This document shows, piece after piece, positions 37,785-46,524 of a stretch of 55,246 nucleotides of DNA. The notes under the pieces are model-generated. The model saw nothing but the letters and a program-made list of their open reading frames with translations. It ran no database searches and was not told the origin of the DNA. The position numbers and the translations under genes are program-made. This stretch comes from Nocardioides sp. zg-DK7169 (lineage in GTDB: Bacteria; Actinomycetota; Actinomycetes; Propionibacteriales; Nocardioidaceae), in the NCBI RefSeq assembly GCF_013155365.1, contig NZ_JABJRA010000017.1, forward strand, positions 1-55,246, read 5' to 3'. How positions within the stretch are numbered: position 1 is the first letter of the stretch; each line of letters begins with the position of its first letter.

Positions 37785-37872
37785 GAGTCGGCCCTTGTGG
37801 CGCGCTGAGTCGGCCCTCGTGGCGCGCCGAGTCGGCCCTTGTGGCGCGCCGAGTCGGCGCTCGTGGCGCGGC
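37785..37872. repeat. Four 22-bp tandem repeats upstream of parA
   Basis: Units begin at 37785, 37807, 37829 and 37851, consensus GAGTCGGCCCTYGTGGCGCG plus two bases (CC, CT or GC). The first three differ at only two positions and the fourth at three or four. They lie between the GNAT gene and parA, about 190-280 bases upstream of the parA start. They are not palindromic and not CRISPR-like (no spacers). A two-turn unit would suit cooperative binding by a small dimeric DNA-binding protein. They could also be a dispersed genomic repeat. Confidence 0.85.
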
Positions 37873-37901
37873 GCGACGGCTGGGCCGAGCGGTGGGGCTG
37901 C

Positions 37902-38195
37902 TCAGACCGGGTCGGCGACCAGGTCGGTGTAGTCGGGGTGCTTGTCGATCCAGCCCTTGATGAAGGAGCACATCGGCACCACCTCGCGCTCCCCCGAGCG
38001 TCGTACGTCGTCCAGCGCGCCGCGGGCGAGCGCGGAGCCCACGCCCCGGCCCTCGAACGCGTCGTCGACCTCGGTGTGGGTGAACACGATGCGGCCCTCG
38101 CGCAGCACGTAGTCGGCGAAGCCGGCCAGCTCCCCGTCGATGCGGGCCTCGTAGCGGCTGTTCTCGGGTGCGTCAGCGACGTCGATCTCACTCAT
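37902..38195 (-). CDS. Small GNAT-family N-acetyltransferase (YjdJ type)
   Basis: 97 residues, the short single-domain GNAT type (Gcn5-related, YidJ/YjdJ-like). Marks: YEARIDGELAGFADYVLREGRIVFTHTEVDDAFEGRGVGSALARGALDDVRR, where the GRGVGSAL loop binds acetyl-CoA, then VVPMCSFIKGWIDKHPDY. It should acetylate a small substrate or protein. It is monocistronic upstream of parA, followed by the tandem repeats. Actual substrate unknown. Confidence 0.9.
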   Translation of the reverse strand: MSEIDVADAPENSRYEARIDGELAGFADYVLREGRIVFTHTEVDDAFEGRGVGSALARGALDDVRRSGEREVVPMCSFIKGWIDKHPDYTDLVADPV

Positions 38196-38301
38196 GCCCA
38201 GACCCTAGCCCGCGGCCCGAGCGACCACGGGCTCACCAGATTGCGGTAGCCGCACGCGTCGGTGCACCGCGCTCTCACCCGTACCGCACACGGTCTGGCG
38301 C

Positions 38302-39381
38302 ATGACATCCGCAGAGCTCCGGCTCAGAGGCCCGCAGCCCCACGACCCGGTCGACCCCGCCGCCACCCACGTGGCGAGCCTGGACGGGGTCCGCGCCGTC
38401 GCGGTGCTGGCGGTCGTGGCGTTCCACGCCCGTGAGGACCTCATGCCGAGCGCCTACATCGGCGTCGACCTGTTCTTCGTGCTGAGCGGCTTCCTGATCA
38501 CCGGCATCCTCGCTCGGGAGGTGGGCCGGACCGGCCGGGTCGCGCTCGGCAGGTTCTACCTGCGGCGAGCGCTGCGGCTCTTCCCGGCCCTCCTCACGGT
38601 GTGCCTCGTGGCCGGGCTCGTCTTCTGGCTGGTCCCCGGCCTGGCACACCGCGACGACTCGCTCCTCGGCATCTTCACCGCGCTGACCTACACCTCCTCG
38701 CCCGTCGCGGCCTCCGGCACCGTGCTGGGCTGGATGCTGCACACCTGGTCGCTCGCCGTGGAGGAGTACTTCTACCTCGTGTGGCCGCTGGCGCTGGTGC
38801 TCGTCGCCCGTCGCCGGCGTCCGGTAGTCGCGGTGGCGCTCCTGACCGGGCTGGCCGTGGTCTGGCGCCTGCTCGCTGCGTACGCGACGGACTGGAGCCC
38901 GGCCCGGATCTACTACGCCCCCGACACCCGCGCCGAGCAGCTGCTCATCGGCTGCCTCCTGGCGCTGCTCCTGCGGGCGGGCATGATCCGTGTCGGCAGC
39001 CGGGCGACGACGCTCGCCGCCCTCTCGTTCGTGCTCTTCAGCCTCCTGCCCGGCGAGCTGGGGCAGCCGCTCTACCTCGGCGGCGGCTCCACCCTGGTCG
39101 CGCTGGCCGCCGCCGTGCTCATCGCCGGTCTGGTGCAGCATCCCGACCAGCCGTTGGCGAGGCTCGGCTCGACGCCGCTCCTCGGCTGGATCGGGCGACG
39201 CTCCTACGGCCTGTACCTCTGGAACCTCCCGGTGGTCGGGGTGGTGGTCGCCAGCCCGCTCCCCGGGCCGCTGATGGTCCCCGCCCAGGTGGTGCTGACG
39301 TTCACCCTCGCGGCACTGAGCTTCCGCCTCGTCGAGCAGCCCTTCCTGCGGGCCAAGGACCGCGTCGCGGCGCCTGTCTGA
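38302..39381 (+). CDS. Acyltransferase-3 family membrane protein
   Basis: 359 residues with about ten hydrophobic segments. The AT3 motifs are present: LDGVRAVAVLAVVAFHA near residue 29 with the essential histidine, GVDLFFVLSGFLITGIL with the R/K-rich helix RFYLRRALRLFPALL after it, and WSLAVEEYFYLVWPL. Such proteins O-acylate sugars or cell-wall polymers at the membrane. It is a lone plus-strand gene between two minus-strand blocks. The first 20 residues are hydrophilic. Its glycan target is unknown. Confidence 0.92.
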   Translation: MTSAELRLRGPQPHDPVDPAATHVASLDGVRAVAVLAVVAFHAREDLMPSAYIGVDLFFVLSGFLITGILAREVGRTGRVALGRFYLRRALRLFPALLTVCLVAGLVFWLVPGLAHRDDSLLGIFTALTYTSSPVAASGTVLGWMLHTWSLAVEEYFYLVWPLALVLVARRRRPVVAVALLTGLAVVWRLLAAYATDWSPARIYYAPDTRAEQLLIGCLLALLLRAGMIRVGSRATTLAALSFVLFSLLPGELGQPLYLGGGSTLVALAAAVLIAGLVQHPDQPLARLGSTPLLGWIGRRSYGLYLWNLPVVGVVVASPLPGPLMVPAQVVLTFTLAALSFRLVEQPFLRAKDRVAAPV

Positions 39382-39393
39382 GGCGTCGCGACC

Positions 39394-42039
39394 TCACAGC
39401 CGCCGCATCGCCTCCGTCGCCAGCACCAGCTCGCCCGCCTCGTCGGAGGCGTCGAGGTCCGCGACGGCCTCGATCACCCAGTCGTGGTGGCCCTCGGGGT
39501 CCTCGATGGTCTGGCGCACCCGCCACAGCCGGGAGCCGCCGGGGCGGGCCTCCTCGTGCTCGTCGGGGTCCACGCCCAGCGGGACCCCGGTCGCGTGCTC
39601 GACCACCAGGTGCTGCGGGCCGCGGGCGTCGCCCGCCGTCTCCACCCGGTCGTGCTCGGCGTAGTAGTCCTCGATCGCGCGGTCCCACGCGGAGCGGGTC
39701 ATCACGACCTCGCGCGCGGGCTCGGTGCGGTCGGCGGCGGCGCGCTCGAGGGCCATCAGGCCGTCCAGGTCGTCGCGGGCGACCAGCTCGACGCGGCGCC
39801 ACATCGCGTTGCGGACCATCACCGCGAAGGCCCGCTCCTGCCGCGAGATCGGGCGCGCGGAGGTGGGCGGGCCGTTCTCGGCCAGCTCGGCGGCGCGCCG
39901 CTCCACCGCGGCGGGGTCGGTGAGCGCCTCCCACTCGTCGAGCAGCGAGGAGTCGGTCTGGCGCACCGTCTCCCCCAGCCACTCCTGGAGGTCCTCCAGC
40001 TCGGCGGTGCGGTGCGCCTCCGGGACGGTCTGGCGCAGCGTGCGGTAGGCGTCGGTGAGGTAGCGCAGCACCAGGCCCTCCGAGCGCGCCAGCTGGTAGC
40101 GGCGCACGAAGTCGGTGAAGCTCATCCCCTGCTCGTACATCTCGCGCACGACCGACTTCGGGCCGAGAGCGTCCTCGGGCAGCCAGGGGTGGCGCTGGCG
40201 GTAGATCTCGTACGTCGCGCCGAGCAGCTCGGCCAGCGGCTGGGGCCAGGTGATCTCCTCCAGCAGCGCCATCCGCTCGTCGTACTCCAACCCGTCGGCC
40301 TTCATCTCCGCGATCGCCTCGCCGCGGGCGGCGTGCTGCTGGGCGAAGAGGATCTGGCGCGGCGCGTCGAGCACGCTCTCGATCACCGACACCACGTCGA
40401 GGGCGTGGTCGGGCGAGTCGGGGTCGAGCACGTCCAGCGCCGCGAGCGCGAAGTGCGCGAGCGGCTGGTTGAGCGCGAAGTCGACCGGGAGGTCGACGGT
40501 GAGCACGTAGCGCCGGCCGTGCTCGTCGAGCTCGTCGAGGCGGGTGATCACCCCGGAGTGCAGCAGCGAGCGGGCCAGGCGCAGCGCCCGGCGGGCCAGG
40601 CGGCGCTGCTGGCGCTCGTCCTCGTGGTTGTCGGTGAGCAGGCGGCGCATCACCGCGAAGGCGTCCTCGTCGCGGGCCAGGACGTTGATGAGCATCGAGT
40701 TGTCGACCTTCATCCGCGAGACCAGCTGCTCGGGCTGGCCGGAGACGAGCTTGTCGAAGGTCTGCTCGCTCCACACCACCGCGCCCTCGGGCGCCTTCTT
40801 GAGCTGGGCCTTGGACTTCTTCTTCGGGTTCGCGGCGTTCTTGGCCGCCGACTTCGCCTTCGCGCGCTCGTTCTCGATCACGTGCTCGGGCGCCTGTACG
40901 ACGACGTACCCGGCGGTGTCGTAGCCGGCGCGACCCGCGCGCCCGGCGATCTGGAGGAACTCCCGGCTGCGCAGGATCCGCTGGCGGTTGCCGTCGAACT
41001 TCGCCAGCCCGGTGAACAGCACCGTGCGGATCGGGACGTTGATGCCCACCCCGAGGGTGTCGGTGCCGCAGATGACCCGCAGCACCCCGCTCTGGGCCAG
41101 CTGCTCGACCAGGCGCCGGTAGCGCGGCAGCATCCCCGCGTGGTGCACGCCGATCCCGCGACGCAGCAGCTTGGAGAGGGTCTTGCCGAAGCCGGCGCCG
41201 AAGCGGAACGCGCCGATCCGCTCGGCGATCTCGGCGCGCACCTCGGCGCTGGGCTGGCCGATGCCCGAGGACGGCGAGAGCAGCGAGGTCGCGTGCTCGA
41301 CGGCCGCGGCCTGCGTGAAGTGCACGACGTACACCGGGGACTGCCCGGTGGTGACCAGCTCCTCGAGGGTCTCGGAGAGCGGGGTGAGGGCATAGCTGAA
41401 GGTCAGCGGCACCGGGCGCTCGGCGTCGTCGATGACGGCGGTCTCGCGGCCGTTGCGCGTGGTGAGGTCGCGGGCCAGCTCGCTGACGTCGCCGAGGGTC
41501 GCCGACATCAGCAGGAACTGCGCCTGCGGCAGCTCCAGGAGCGGGACCTGCCAGGCCCAGCCGCGGTCCGGCTCGGTGTAGAAGTGGAACTCGTCCATCA
41601 CCACCAGGCCGACGTCGGCGGTGGCGCCCTCGCGCAGCGCGAGGTTGGCGAGCACCTCCGCGGTGCAGCAGATGATCGGGGCGTCGGCGTTGACCGAGGC
41701 GTCGCCGGTCAGCATGCCGACGTTCTCGGCGCCGAAGACCTCGCACAGCGCGAAGAACTTCTCGCTCACCAGGGCCTTGATCGGCGCGGTGTAGAAGCTC
41801 ACCCGGTCGCCGGCCAGCGCCGCGGCGTGCGCGCCGATGGCGACCAGCGACTTCCCGGACCCGGTCGGGGTCGCCAGGATGACGTTGCCCCCGCCCAGCA
41901 GCTCGATGATCGCCTCGTCCTGGTGCGGGTAGAGGGCGAGCCCCTGGCGCCCGACCCAGTCGGTGATCGCCTCGTAGACGCGGTCCGGGTCGTCGACCCG
42001 GGGGACCCAGGCGGCACCGTCGGTCTTGGTCTCAGTCAT
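39394..42039 (-). CDS. DEAD/DEAH-box helicase with DUF3516 domain
   Basis: 881 residues. Walker A ATPTGSGKSL (56-65), Walker B DEFH (149-152), motif III SATLGD and motif VI QIAGRAGRAGYD place it in the Ski2-like superfamily 2. The second half (from about residue 480) is DUF3516, typical of actinobacterial members. A lysine-rich segment (KAKSAAKNAANPKKKSKAQLKK) interrupts the helicase core near residue 390-420. It is likely to unwind RNA or DNA. The ATG shares a base with the xerD stop (TGATG), so it is co-expressed with xerD. Confidence 0.93.
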   Translation of the reverse strand: MTETKTDGAAWVPRVDDPDRVYEAITDWVGRQGLALYPHQDEAIIELLGGGNVILATPTGSGKSLVAIGAHAAALAGDRVSFYTAPIKALVSEKFFALCEVFGAENVGMLTGDASVNADAPIICCTAEVLANLALREGATADVGLVVMDEFHFYTEPDRGWAWQVPLLELPQAQFLLMSATLGDVSELARDLTTRNGRETAVIDDAERPVPLTFSYALTPLSETLEELVTTGQSPVYVVHFTQAAAVEHATSLLSPSSGIGQPSAEVRAEIAERIGAFRFGAGFGKTLSKLLRRGIGVHHAGMLPRYRRLVEQLAQSGVLRVICGTDTLGVGINVPIRTVLFTGLAKFDGNRQRILRSREFLQIAGRAGRAGYDTAGYVVVQAPEHVIENERAKAKSAAKNAANPKKKSKAQLKKAPEGAVVWSEQTFDKLVSGQPEQLVSRMKVDNSMLINVLARDEDAFAVMRRLLTDNHEDERQQRRLARRALRLARSLLHSGVITRLDELDEHGRRYVLTVDLPVDFALNQPLAHFALAALDVLDPDSPDHALDVVSVIESVLDAPRQILFAQQHAARGEAIAEMKADGLEYDERMALLEEITWPQPLAELLGATYEIYRQRHPWLPEDALGPKSVVREMYEQGMSFTDFVRRYQLARSEGLVLRYLTDAYRTLRQTVPEAHRTAELEDLQEWLGETVRQTDSSLLDEWEALTDPAAVERRAAELAENGPPTSARPISRQERAFAVMVRNAMWRRVELVARDDLDGLMALERAAADRTEPAREVVMTRSAWDRAIEDYYAEHDRVETAGDARGPQHLVVEHATGVPLGVDPDEHEEARPGGSRLWRVRQTIEDPEGHHDWVIEAVADLDASDEAGELVLATEAMRRL

Positions 42040-43004
42040 CAGTCCCGTGCTCTCGGATGTGCGGTCGCGAAGACCTCGCGCAGGTTGTCCACGGTGACCA
42101 GTGTGTAGACCTGGGTCGTGGTCACCGACGCGTGCCCCAGGAGTTCCTGCACCACGCGGACGTCGGCGCCCCCGTCGAGCAGGTGCGTGGCGAAGGAGTG
42201 GCGCAGCGTGTGCGGGCTGACGTCGCGGGTCACGCCGGCCCGGTCGGCGGCCTTGGTGAGCACCGCCCAGGCGGACTGGCGCGAGAGCCGGCCGCCGCGG
42301 GCGTTGAGGAAGAGCGCAGGGGTGCCGCGTCCCTCGGCCAGCAGCGCCGGGCGCCCGCGCACCAGGTAGGCGGCCACCGCCTCGCGGGCGTAGGAGCCCA
42401 CCGGGACCAGCCGCTCCTTGCCGCCCTTGCCGCGCAGCAGCACCGTCCCCTGCCCGGGCGTCCCGCCCGTCTCGGAGGCCTCGGGTCCCCCGGGCCCCCA
42501 GTCGAGGTCGTCGACGTCGAGCCCGACCGCCTCGGAGATGCGGGCCCCGGTGCCGTACAGCACCTCGAGCAGCGCGCGGTCGCGCAGGGCGAGCACGGTG
42601 CCCGGGGCGCCGGCCGCCTCCAGGATCGCCTCGACGTCCGAGAGCGGCAGCGCCTTGGGCAGCCGCTTGGCCGGCGTCGGCGGCTTCACCGCGGCCGCCG
42701 GGTCGGTCTGCGCCAGCCCGTCGGCCACCGCGAAGCGGTGGAAGCCGCGCACCGCCACGACCGTGCGGGCCGCCGACGTCGCGCTCAGCGGCGGGTGCTC
42801 GGGGTCGCCCTCGCGCAGCCGGGCCAGGAACTCCGCGACCGTCGCCTCGGTGACCGCGTCGAGGTCGTCGATGCCGACCGCGGCCAGGTGGGCGCTGTAG
42901 CGGCGCAGGTCGCGGCGGTAGGACTGGAGCGTGTTGGCGGCGAGCCCGCGCTCGACCGAGAGGTGGTCGAGATAGGTGCGGACCGCCCGGGAGACCTCAG
43001 CCAC
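42039..43004 (-). CDS. xerD: Tyrosine recombinase XerD
   Basis: 321 residues from GTG 43004, overlapping the ald stop by 8 bases. N-terminal SAM-like DNA-binding domain, then the catalytic domain with R155 in GARISE, a lysine in GKGGKER (about 194-196), H265 and R268 in HTLRHSF, H291 in LGHAS and nucleophile Y300 in TTQVY. It resolves chromosome dimers at dif with XerC. An acidic, glycine/proline-rich loop of about 17 residues (170-186, GPGGPEASETGGTPGQG) is longer than in E. coli XerD. The position between pyrG and scpA is the actinobacterial one. Confidence 0.95.
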   Translation of the reverse strand: MAEVSRAVRTYLDHLSVERGLAANTLQSYRRDLRRYSAHLAAVGIDDLDAVTEATVAEFLARLREGDPEHPPLSATSAARTVVAVRGFHRFAVADGLAQTDPAAAVKPPTPAKRLPKALPLSDVEAILEAAGAPGTVLALRDRALLEVLYGTGARISEAVGLDVDDLDWGPGGPEASETGGTPGQGTVLLRGKGGKERLVPVGSYAREAVAAYLVRGRPALLAEGRGTPALFLNARGGRLSRQSAWAVLTKAADRAGVTRDVSPHTLRHSFATHLLDGGADVRVVQELLGHASVTTTQVYTLVTVDNLREVFATAHPRARD

Positions 43005-44121
43005 CGGCAGCGAGCGCCTCGGTCACGGTGATCGCCTCGATCCCGGTCGCCTCCCCGACGGCGGCGTTCGTCAGCCGGCCGACGTGGGTGCTGAGGCCGC
43101 GCGCGAGCGCGGCGTCCTCGACGCACGCGCGGTGCCAGCCCTTGCCGGCGAGCGCGACGACGTAGGGCAGCGTGGCGTTGGCGAGGGCGTAGGTCGAGGT
43201 GTTCGGCACCGCGCCGGGCATGTTCGCCACGCAGTAGAACGTCGAGCCGTGCACCGTGTACGTCGGGTCCGCGTGGGTCGTGGGCCGGGAGTCCTCGAAG
43301 CAGCCGCCCTGGTCGATCGCGATGTCGACCAGCACCGAGCCGGGCTTCATCGCGGCGACCAGCTCGTTGCTCACCAGCTTGGGCGCCCGCGCCCCGGGGA
43401 TCAGCACCGAGCCGACGACCAGGTCGGCCTCGGTCACCTGCTGCTCGATGGCCAGGCGCGAGGAGGCCAGGCCGTGCACGCGGTTCTGGTAGCGCCAGAA
43501 CGACATCCGCAGCTTGTCCAGGTCGTTGTCGAGGATCGTCACGTCCGCGCCCATGCCGAGCGCGATGTTGGCGGCGTTCTGGCCGGCCACGCCGCCCCCG
43601 ATGACGACGACCTTGGCGTTCGCGACGCCGCCCACGCCGCCCAGCAGCACGCCGCGCCCGCCCTCGGCACGCAGCAGCGCGTGCGCGCCCACCTGGGGCG
43701 CCAGGCAGCCGGCGACCTCCGACATCGGGTAGAGCAGCGGCAGCGCCCCGGAGGACAGCTGCACGGTCTCGTAGGCGATCGCGGTGACCTCGCGCGCGAC
43801 GAGCTCCTCGGTCAGGCGCGGGTCGGCGGCCAGGTGCAGGTAGGTGAAGAGCACCAGCCCCGGGCGCAGCCGGTGGTACTCCTCCGCGACCGGCTCCTTG
43901 ACCTTGAGCACCAGGTCGACGCTCCCCCACAGCTCGTCGGCGTCCGGGCACAGCCGGGCCCCGGCGGCGACGTACTCCTCGTCGGTGATCAGCGAGCCCT
44001 GGCCGGCGCCGGTCTGGATGAGCACCTCGTGCCCGGCGGCGACGAGCTCGTGCACGCCGACCGGCGTGATGGCGACGCGGTACTCGTGGACCTTGACCTC
44101 GGTGGGGACACCGATCTTCAT
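42997..44121 (-). CDS. ald: Alanine dehydrogenase
   Basis: 374 residues. It starts MKIGVPTEVKVHEYRVAITPVGV, the substrate-binding opening of L-alanine dehydrogenase, followed by GAGQGSLITDEEY; NAD binds at VVIGGGVAGQNAANIALGMGADVTILD and the catalytic H and K lie in the first domain. It oxidatively deaminates alanine to pyruvate and ammonia with NAD. The ATG overlaps the NUDIX stop by 4 bases. Its insertion between the NUDIX gene and xerD is a variation on the usual order. Confidence 0.95.
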   Translation of the reverse strand: MKIGVPTEVKVHEYRVAITPVGVHELVAAGHEVLIQTGAGQGSLITDEEYVAAGARLCPDADELWGSVDLVLKVKEPVAEEYHRLRPGLVLFTYLHLAADPRLTEELVAREVTAIAYETVQLSSGALPLLYPMSEVAGCLAPQVGAHALLRAEGGRGVLLGGVGGVANAKVVVIGGGVAGQNAANIALGMGADVTILDNDLDKLRMSFWRYQNRVHGLASSRLAIEQQVTEADLVVGSVLIPGARAPKLVSNELVAAMKPGSVLVDIAIDQGGCFEDSRPTTHADPTYTVHGSTFYCVANMPGAVPNTSTYALANATLPYVVALAGKGWHRACVEDAALARGLSTHVGRLTNAAVGEATGIEAITVTEALAAGG

Positions 44122-44744
44122 CTCGCCACGCTCCTCTCGCTCGAGACGCCACCCAGCAGCCCGCGCCCGCGGGCGATCAGCGTGGCCATGATCACCGGAG
44201 CGTCGGTGACGCGCCCGTCCAGCACACCTTCGACCAGCTCCTGCGCCGGCACCCACAGCACCTGCATGTCGGCCTCCTCGTGGTGCGGCTCGAAGTCGCC
44301 GCGCCCGATCTCGCGCAGGCCGCGGGCCAGGTAGATGTGGATGACCTCGGAGAGGATCCCCGGCGAGGTGTACGCCGAGGTCAGGTGCTCCCACTCCTCG
44401 GCGGCGTACCCGGTCTCCTCGCGCAGCTCGCGCTGCGCGCCGACCACCGGGTCCTCGCCCTCGACGTCGCACAGGCCCGCGGGCAGCTCCAGGAACCGGC
44501 GCCCGACCGCGTGGCGGTACTGCCACAGGCACAGGACCCGGTCCTCGTCGTCGACCGCGAGCACGATCACGGCGCCGGGGTGCTCGAGCACCACGCGCCG
44601 GAACGGCTCCTCCTCGGGGCTGTCGGGGCGGTCCACCCAGTCCGCGCGCAGCGCCATGATCCAGTCGTCGCGGTGCAGGTCGGCGCTGCGGACCACCGGC
44701 CACTGCTCGTCGACGTCGGAGATCGGGTCCGGGATCGCGGTCAT
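44118..44744 (-). CDS. NUDIX hydrolase (ADP-ribose pyrophosphatase type)
   Basis: 208 residues from ATG 44744. The Nudix box is visible as GLCDVEGEDPVVGAQRELREETGY with the catalytic REL-EE, and the downstream FEPHHEEADMQVLWVPAQEL fits the ADP-ribose pyrophosphatase subgroup that hydrolyses ADP-ribose. The stop overlaps the ald start. A TACCGT -10 box (minus strand, 44756-44751) lies 6 bases before the ATG, which would make this mRNA leaderless. The neighbour of pyrG and xerD is the usual actinobacterial place for this gene. Confidence 0.9.
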   Translation of the reverse strand: MTAIPDPISDVDEQWPVVRSADLHRDDWIMALRADWVDRPDSPEEEPFRRVVLEHPGAVIVLAVDDEDRVLCLWQYRHAVGRRFLELPAGLCDVEGEDPVVGAQRELREETGYAAEEWEHLTSAYTSPGILSEVIHIYLARGLREIGRGDFEPHHEEADMQVLWVPAQELVEGVLDGRVTDAPVIMATLIARGRGLLGGVSSERSVAR

Positions 44745-44750
44745 GGGGGC

Positions 44751-44756
44751 ACGGTA
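44751..44756 (-). promoter_or_regulatory. Possible -10 box of a leaderless promoter for the NUDIX-ald-xerD-helicase unit
   Basis: Minus strand TACCGT (TANNNT pattern) ends 6 bases before ATG 44744. There is no ribosome binding site between, consistent with leaderless translation. A -35 is not clear. Confidence 0.35.
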
Positions 44757-44827
44757 CAAGCCGGCCCCCATGCCGCGATCCCTGCGTGGCTCCAGTGTCG
44801 GCCCAGCGTCGACCCAGGGCCGCCGGG

Positions 44828-46513
44828 TCAGTCCTCGGCGGCGACCGGCGACTCGATCGGGAAGCGCAGCTCGTCCTTGCGCACCAGTGCCGCCTTCACC
44901 AGGCCGGCGAAGAGCGGGTGCGGGCGGGTCGGGCGCGAGCGCAGCTCGGGGTGCGCCTGGGTGGAGACGTAGTACGGGTGCACCTCGCGCGGCAGCTCGA
45001 CGAACTCCACCAGGGTGTCGTCGGGGCTGGTCCCGGAGAAGACCAGGCCGGCCTTCTCGAGGCGCTCGCGGTAGGCGTTGTTGACCTCGTAGCGGTGGCG
45101 GTGGCGCTCCTCGATGCGCGGCGCGCCGTACGTCTCCCGCACGACCGAGCCCTCCTTGAGGACCGCGGGATACAGGCCCAGGCGCATCGTGCCGCCCAGG
45201 TCGCCGGCGCCCTCGACGATGTCGACCTGCTCGGCCATCGTGGCGATGACCGGCTCGGGGGTCTGCGGGTCGAACTCGGTGGAGCCGGCCTGGCTCAGGC
45301 CGAGCTCGGTGCGGGCGTACTCGATGACCATCGACTGCAGGCCCAGGCACAGCCCCAGCGTCGGGATCTTGTTCGTGCGGGCGTAGGTGAGCGCGCCGAG
45401 CTTGCCCTCGAGGCCGCGGATGCCGAAGCCGCCGGGCACGCAGATCGCGTCGACGTCGTGCAGGTGGCGTGCGGCGCCCTCGTGCGTGGCGCACTCGTCG
45501 GAGGCGATCCAGCGGATGTTGACCTTGGCCTCGTTGGCGAAGCCGCCGGCGCGCAGCGCCTCGACCACCGAGAGGTAGGCGTCGGGCAGGTCGATGTACT
45601 TGCCGACCAGCGCGACCGTGACCTCCTCCTTCGGGTGGTGGACCCGGCGCAGCAGGTCGTCCCACAGGCTCCAGTCGACGTCGCGGAAGGGCAGGTCGAG
45701 GCGGCGCACGACGTAGGCGTCGAGGCCCTCGCGGTGCAGCACCTTGGGGATGTCGTAGATCGACGGGGCGTCCGCGCAGGTGATGACGGCCTCGGTGTCG
45801 ACGTCGCACATCAGCGCGATCTTGGCCTTGATGCCCTCGGGCAGCTCACGGTCCGCGCGGCACACGATGGCGTCGGGCTGGATGCCGACCTGGCGCAGCG
45901 CGGCGACGGAGTGCTGGGTGGGCTTGGTCTTCAGCTCGCGCGAGGGCCCGATGTAGGGCACCAGCGAGACGTGGATGAAGAAGCAGTTGTCGCGCCCGAC
46001 GTCGTGGCGCACCTGGCGGGCGGCCTCGAGGAACGGCAGCGACTCGATGTCGCCGACGGTGCCGCCGACCTCGGTGATCACCACGTCGACGCTGTCGTTG
46101 CCCGAGCCGGCCATGGCGCGGATGCGGTCCTTGATCTCGTTGGTGATGTGCGGGATCACCTGCACGGTGTCACCGAGGTAGTCGCCGCGGCGCTCCTTGG
46201 CGATCACGCTCGAGTAGACCTGGCCGGTCGTGACGTTCGCGATCTGGTTGAGGTCGGTGTCGAGGAACCGCTCGTAGTGGCCGATGTCCAGGTCGGTCTC
46301 GGCTCCGTCGTTGGTGACGAAGACCTCGCCGTGCTGGAAGGGGTTCATCGTCCCCGGATCCACGTTGAGATACGGGTCGAGCTTCTGCATGGTGACGCGG
46401 AGTCCGCGCGAGCGCAGCAGGCGGCCCAGGCTCGAGGCCGTGAGTCCCTTGCCGAGCGAGGAGGCGACGCCTCCAGTGACGAAGATGTGCTTGGTCTGGG
46501 TCCCGGGCTTCAC
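44828..46513 (-). CDS. pyrG: CTP synthase
   Basis: 561 residues from GTG 46513. N-terminal amidoligase domain with FVTGGVASSLGKGL (P-loop, about 11-24) and the QKLDPYLNVDPGTMNP segment; C-terminal class I glutaminase with PGGFGIRG, the nucleophile cysteine in LGLCLGLQ and the H/E pair in STQAHPEL. It makes CTP from UTP, ATP and glutamine. Pairing with steA/mctB upstream and NUDIX downstream is conserved. Full expected length. Confidence 0.97.
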   Translation of the reverse strand: MKPGTQTKHIFVTGGVASSLGKGLTASSLGRLLRSRGLRVTMQKLDPYLNVDPGTMNPFQHGEVFVTNDGAETDLDIGHYERFLDTDLNQIANVTTGQVYSSVIAKERRGDYLGDTVQVIPHITNEIKDRIRAMAGSGNDSVDVVITEVGGTVGDIESLPFLEAARQVRHDVGRDNCFFIHVSLVPYIGPSRELKTKPTQHSVAALRQVGIQPDAIVCRADRELPEGIKAKIALMCDVDTEAVITCADAPSIYDIPKVLHREGLDAYVVRRLDLPFRDVDWSLWDDLLRRVHHPKEEVTVALVGKYIDLPDAYLSVVEALRAGGFANEAKVNIRWIASDECATHEGAARHLHDVDAICVPGGFGIRGLEGKLGALTYARTNKIPTLGLCLGLQSMVIEYARTELGLSQAGSTEFDPQTPEPVIATMAEQVDIVEGAGDLGGTMRLGLYPAVLKEGSVVRETYGAPRIEERHRHRYEVNNAYRERLEKAGLVFSGTSPDDTLVEFVELPREVHPYYVSTQAHPELRSRPTRPHPLFAGLVKAALVRKDELRFPIESPVAAED

Positions 46514-46524
46514 GGGATTCCATG

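Noticed and set aside
37785..37872. CRISPR array
   Set aside because: The 22-bp units are directly adjacent with no spacers, are not palindromic, and no cas gene is present.
37595..37901. Origin of replication beside parA
   Set aside because: No dnaA, dnaN or cluster of DnaA boxes (TTGTCCACA-like); TGTGCACAG sites do not match. This ParA is the scpA-linked one, not the oriC-linked one.
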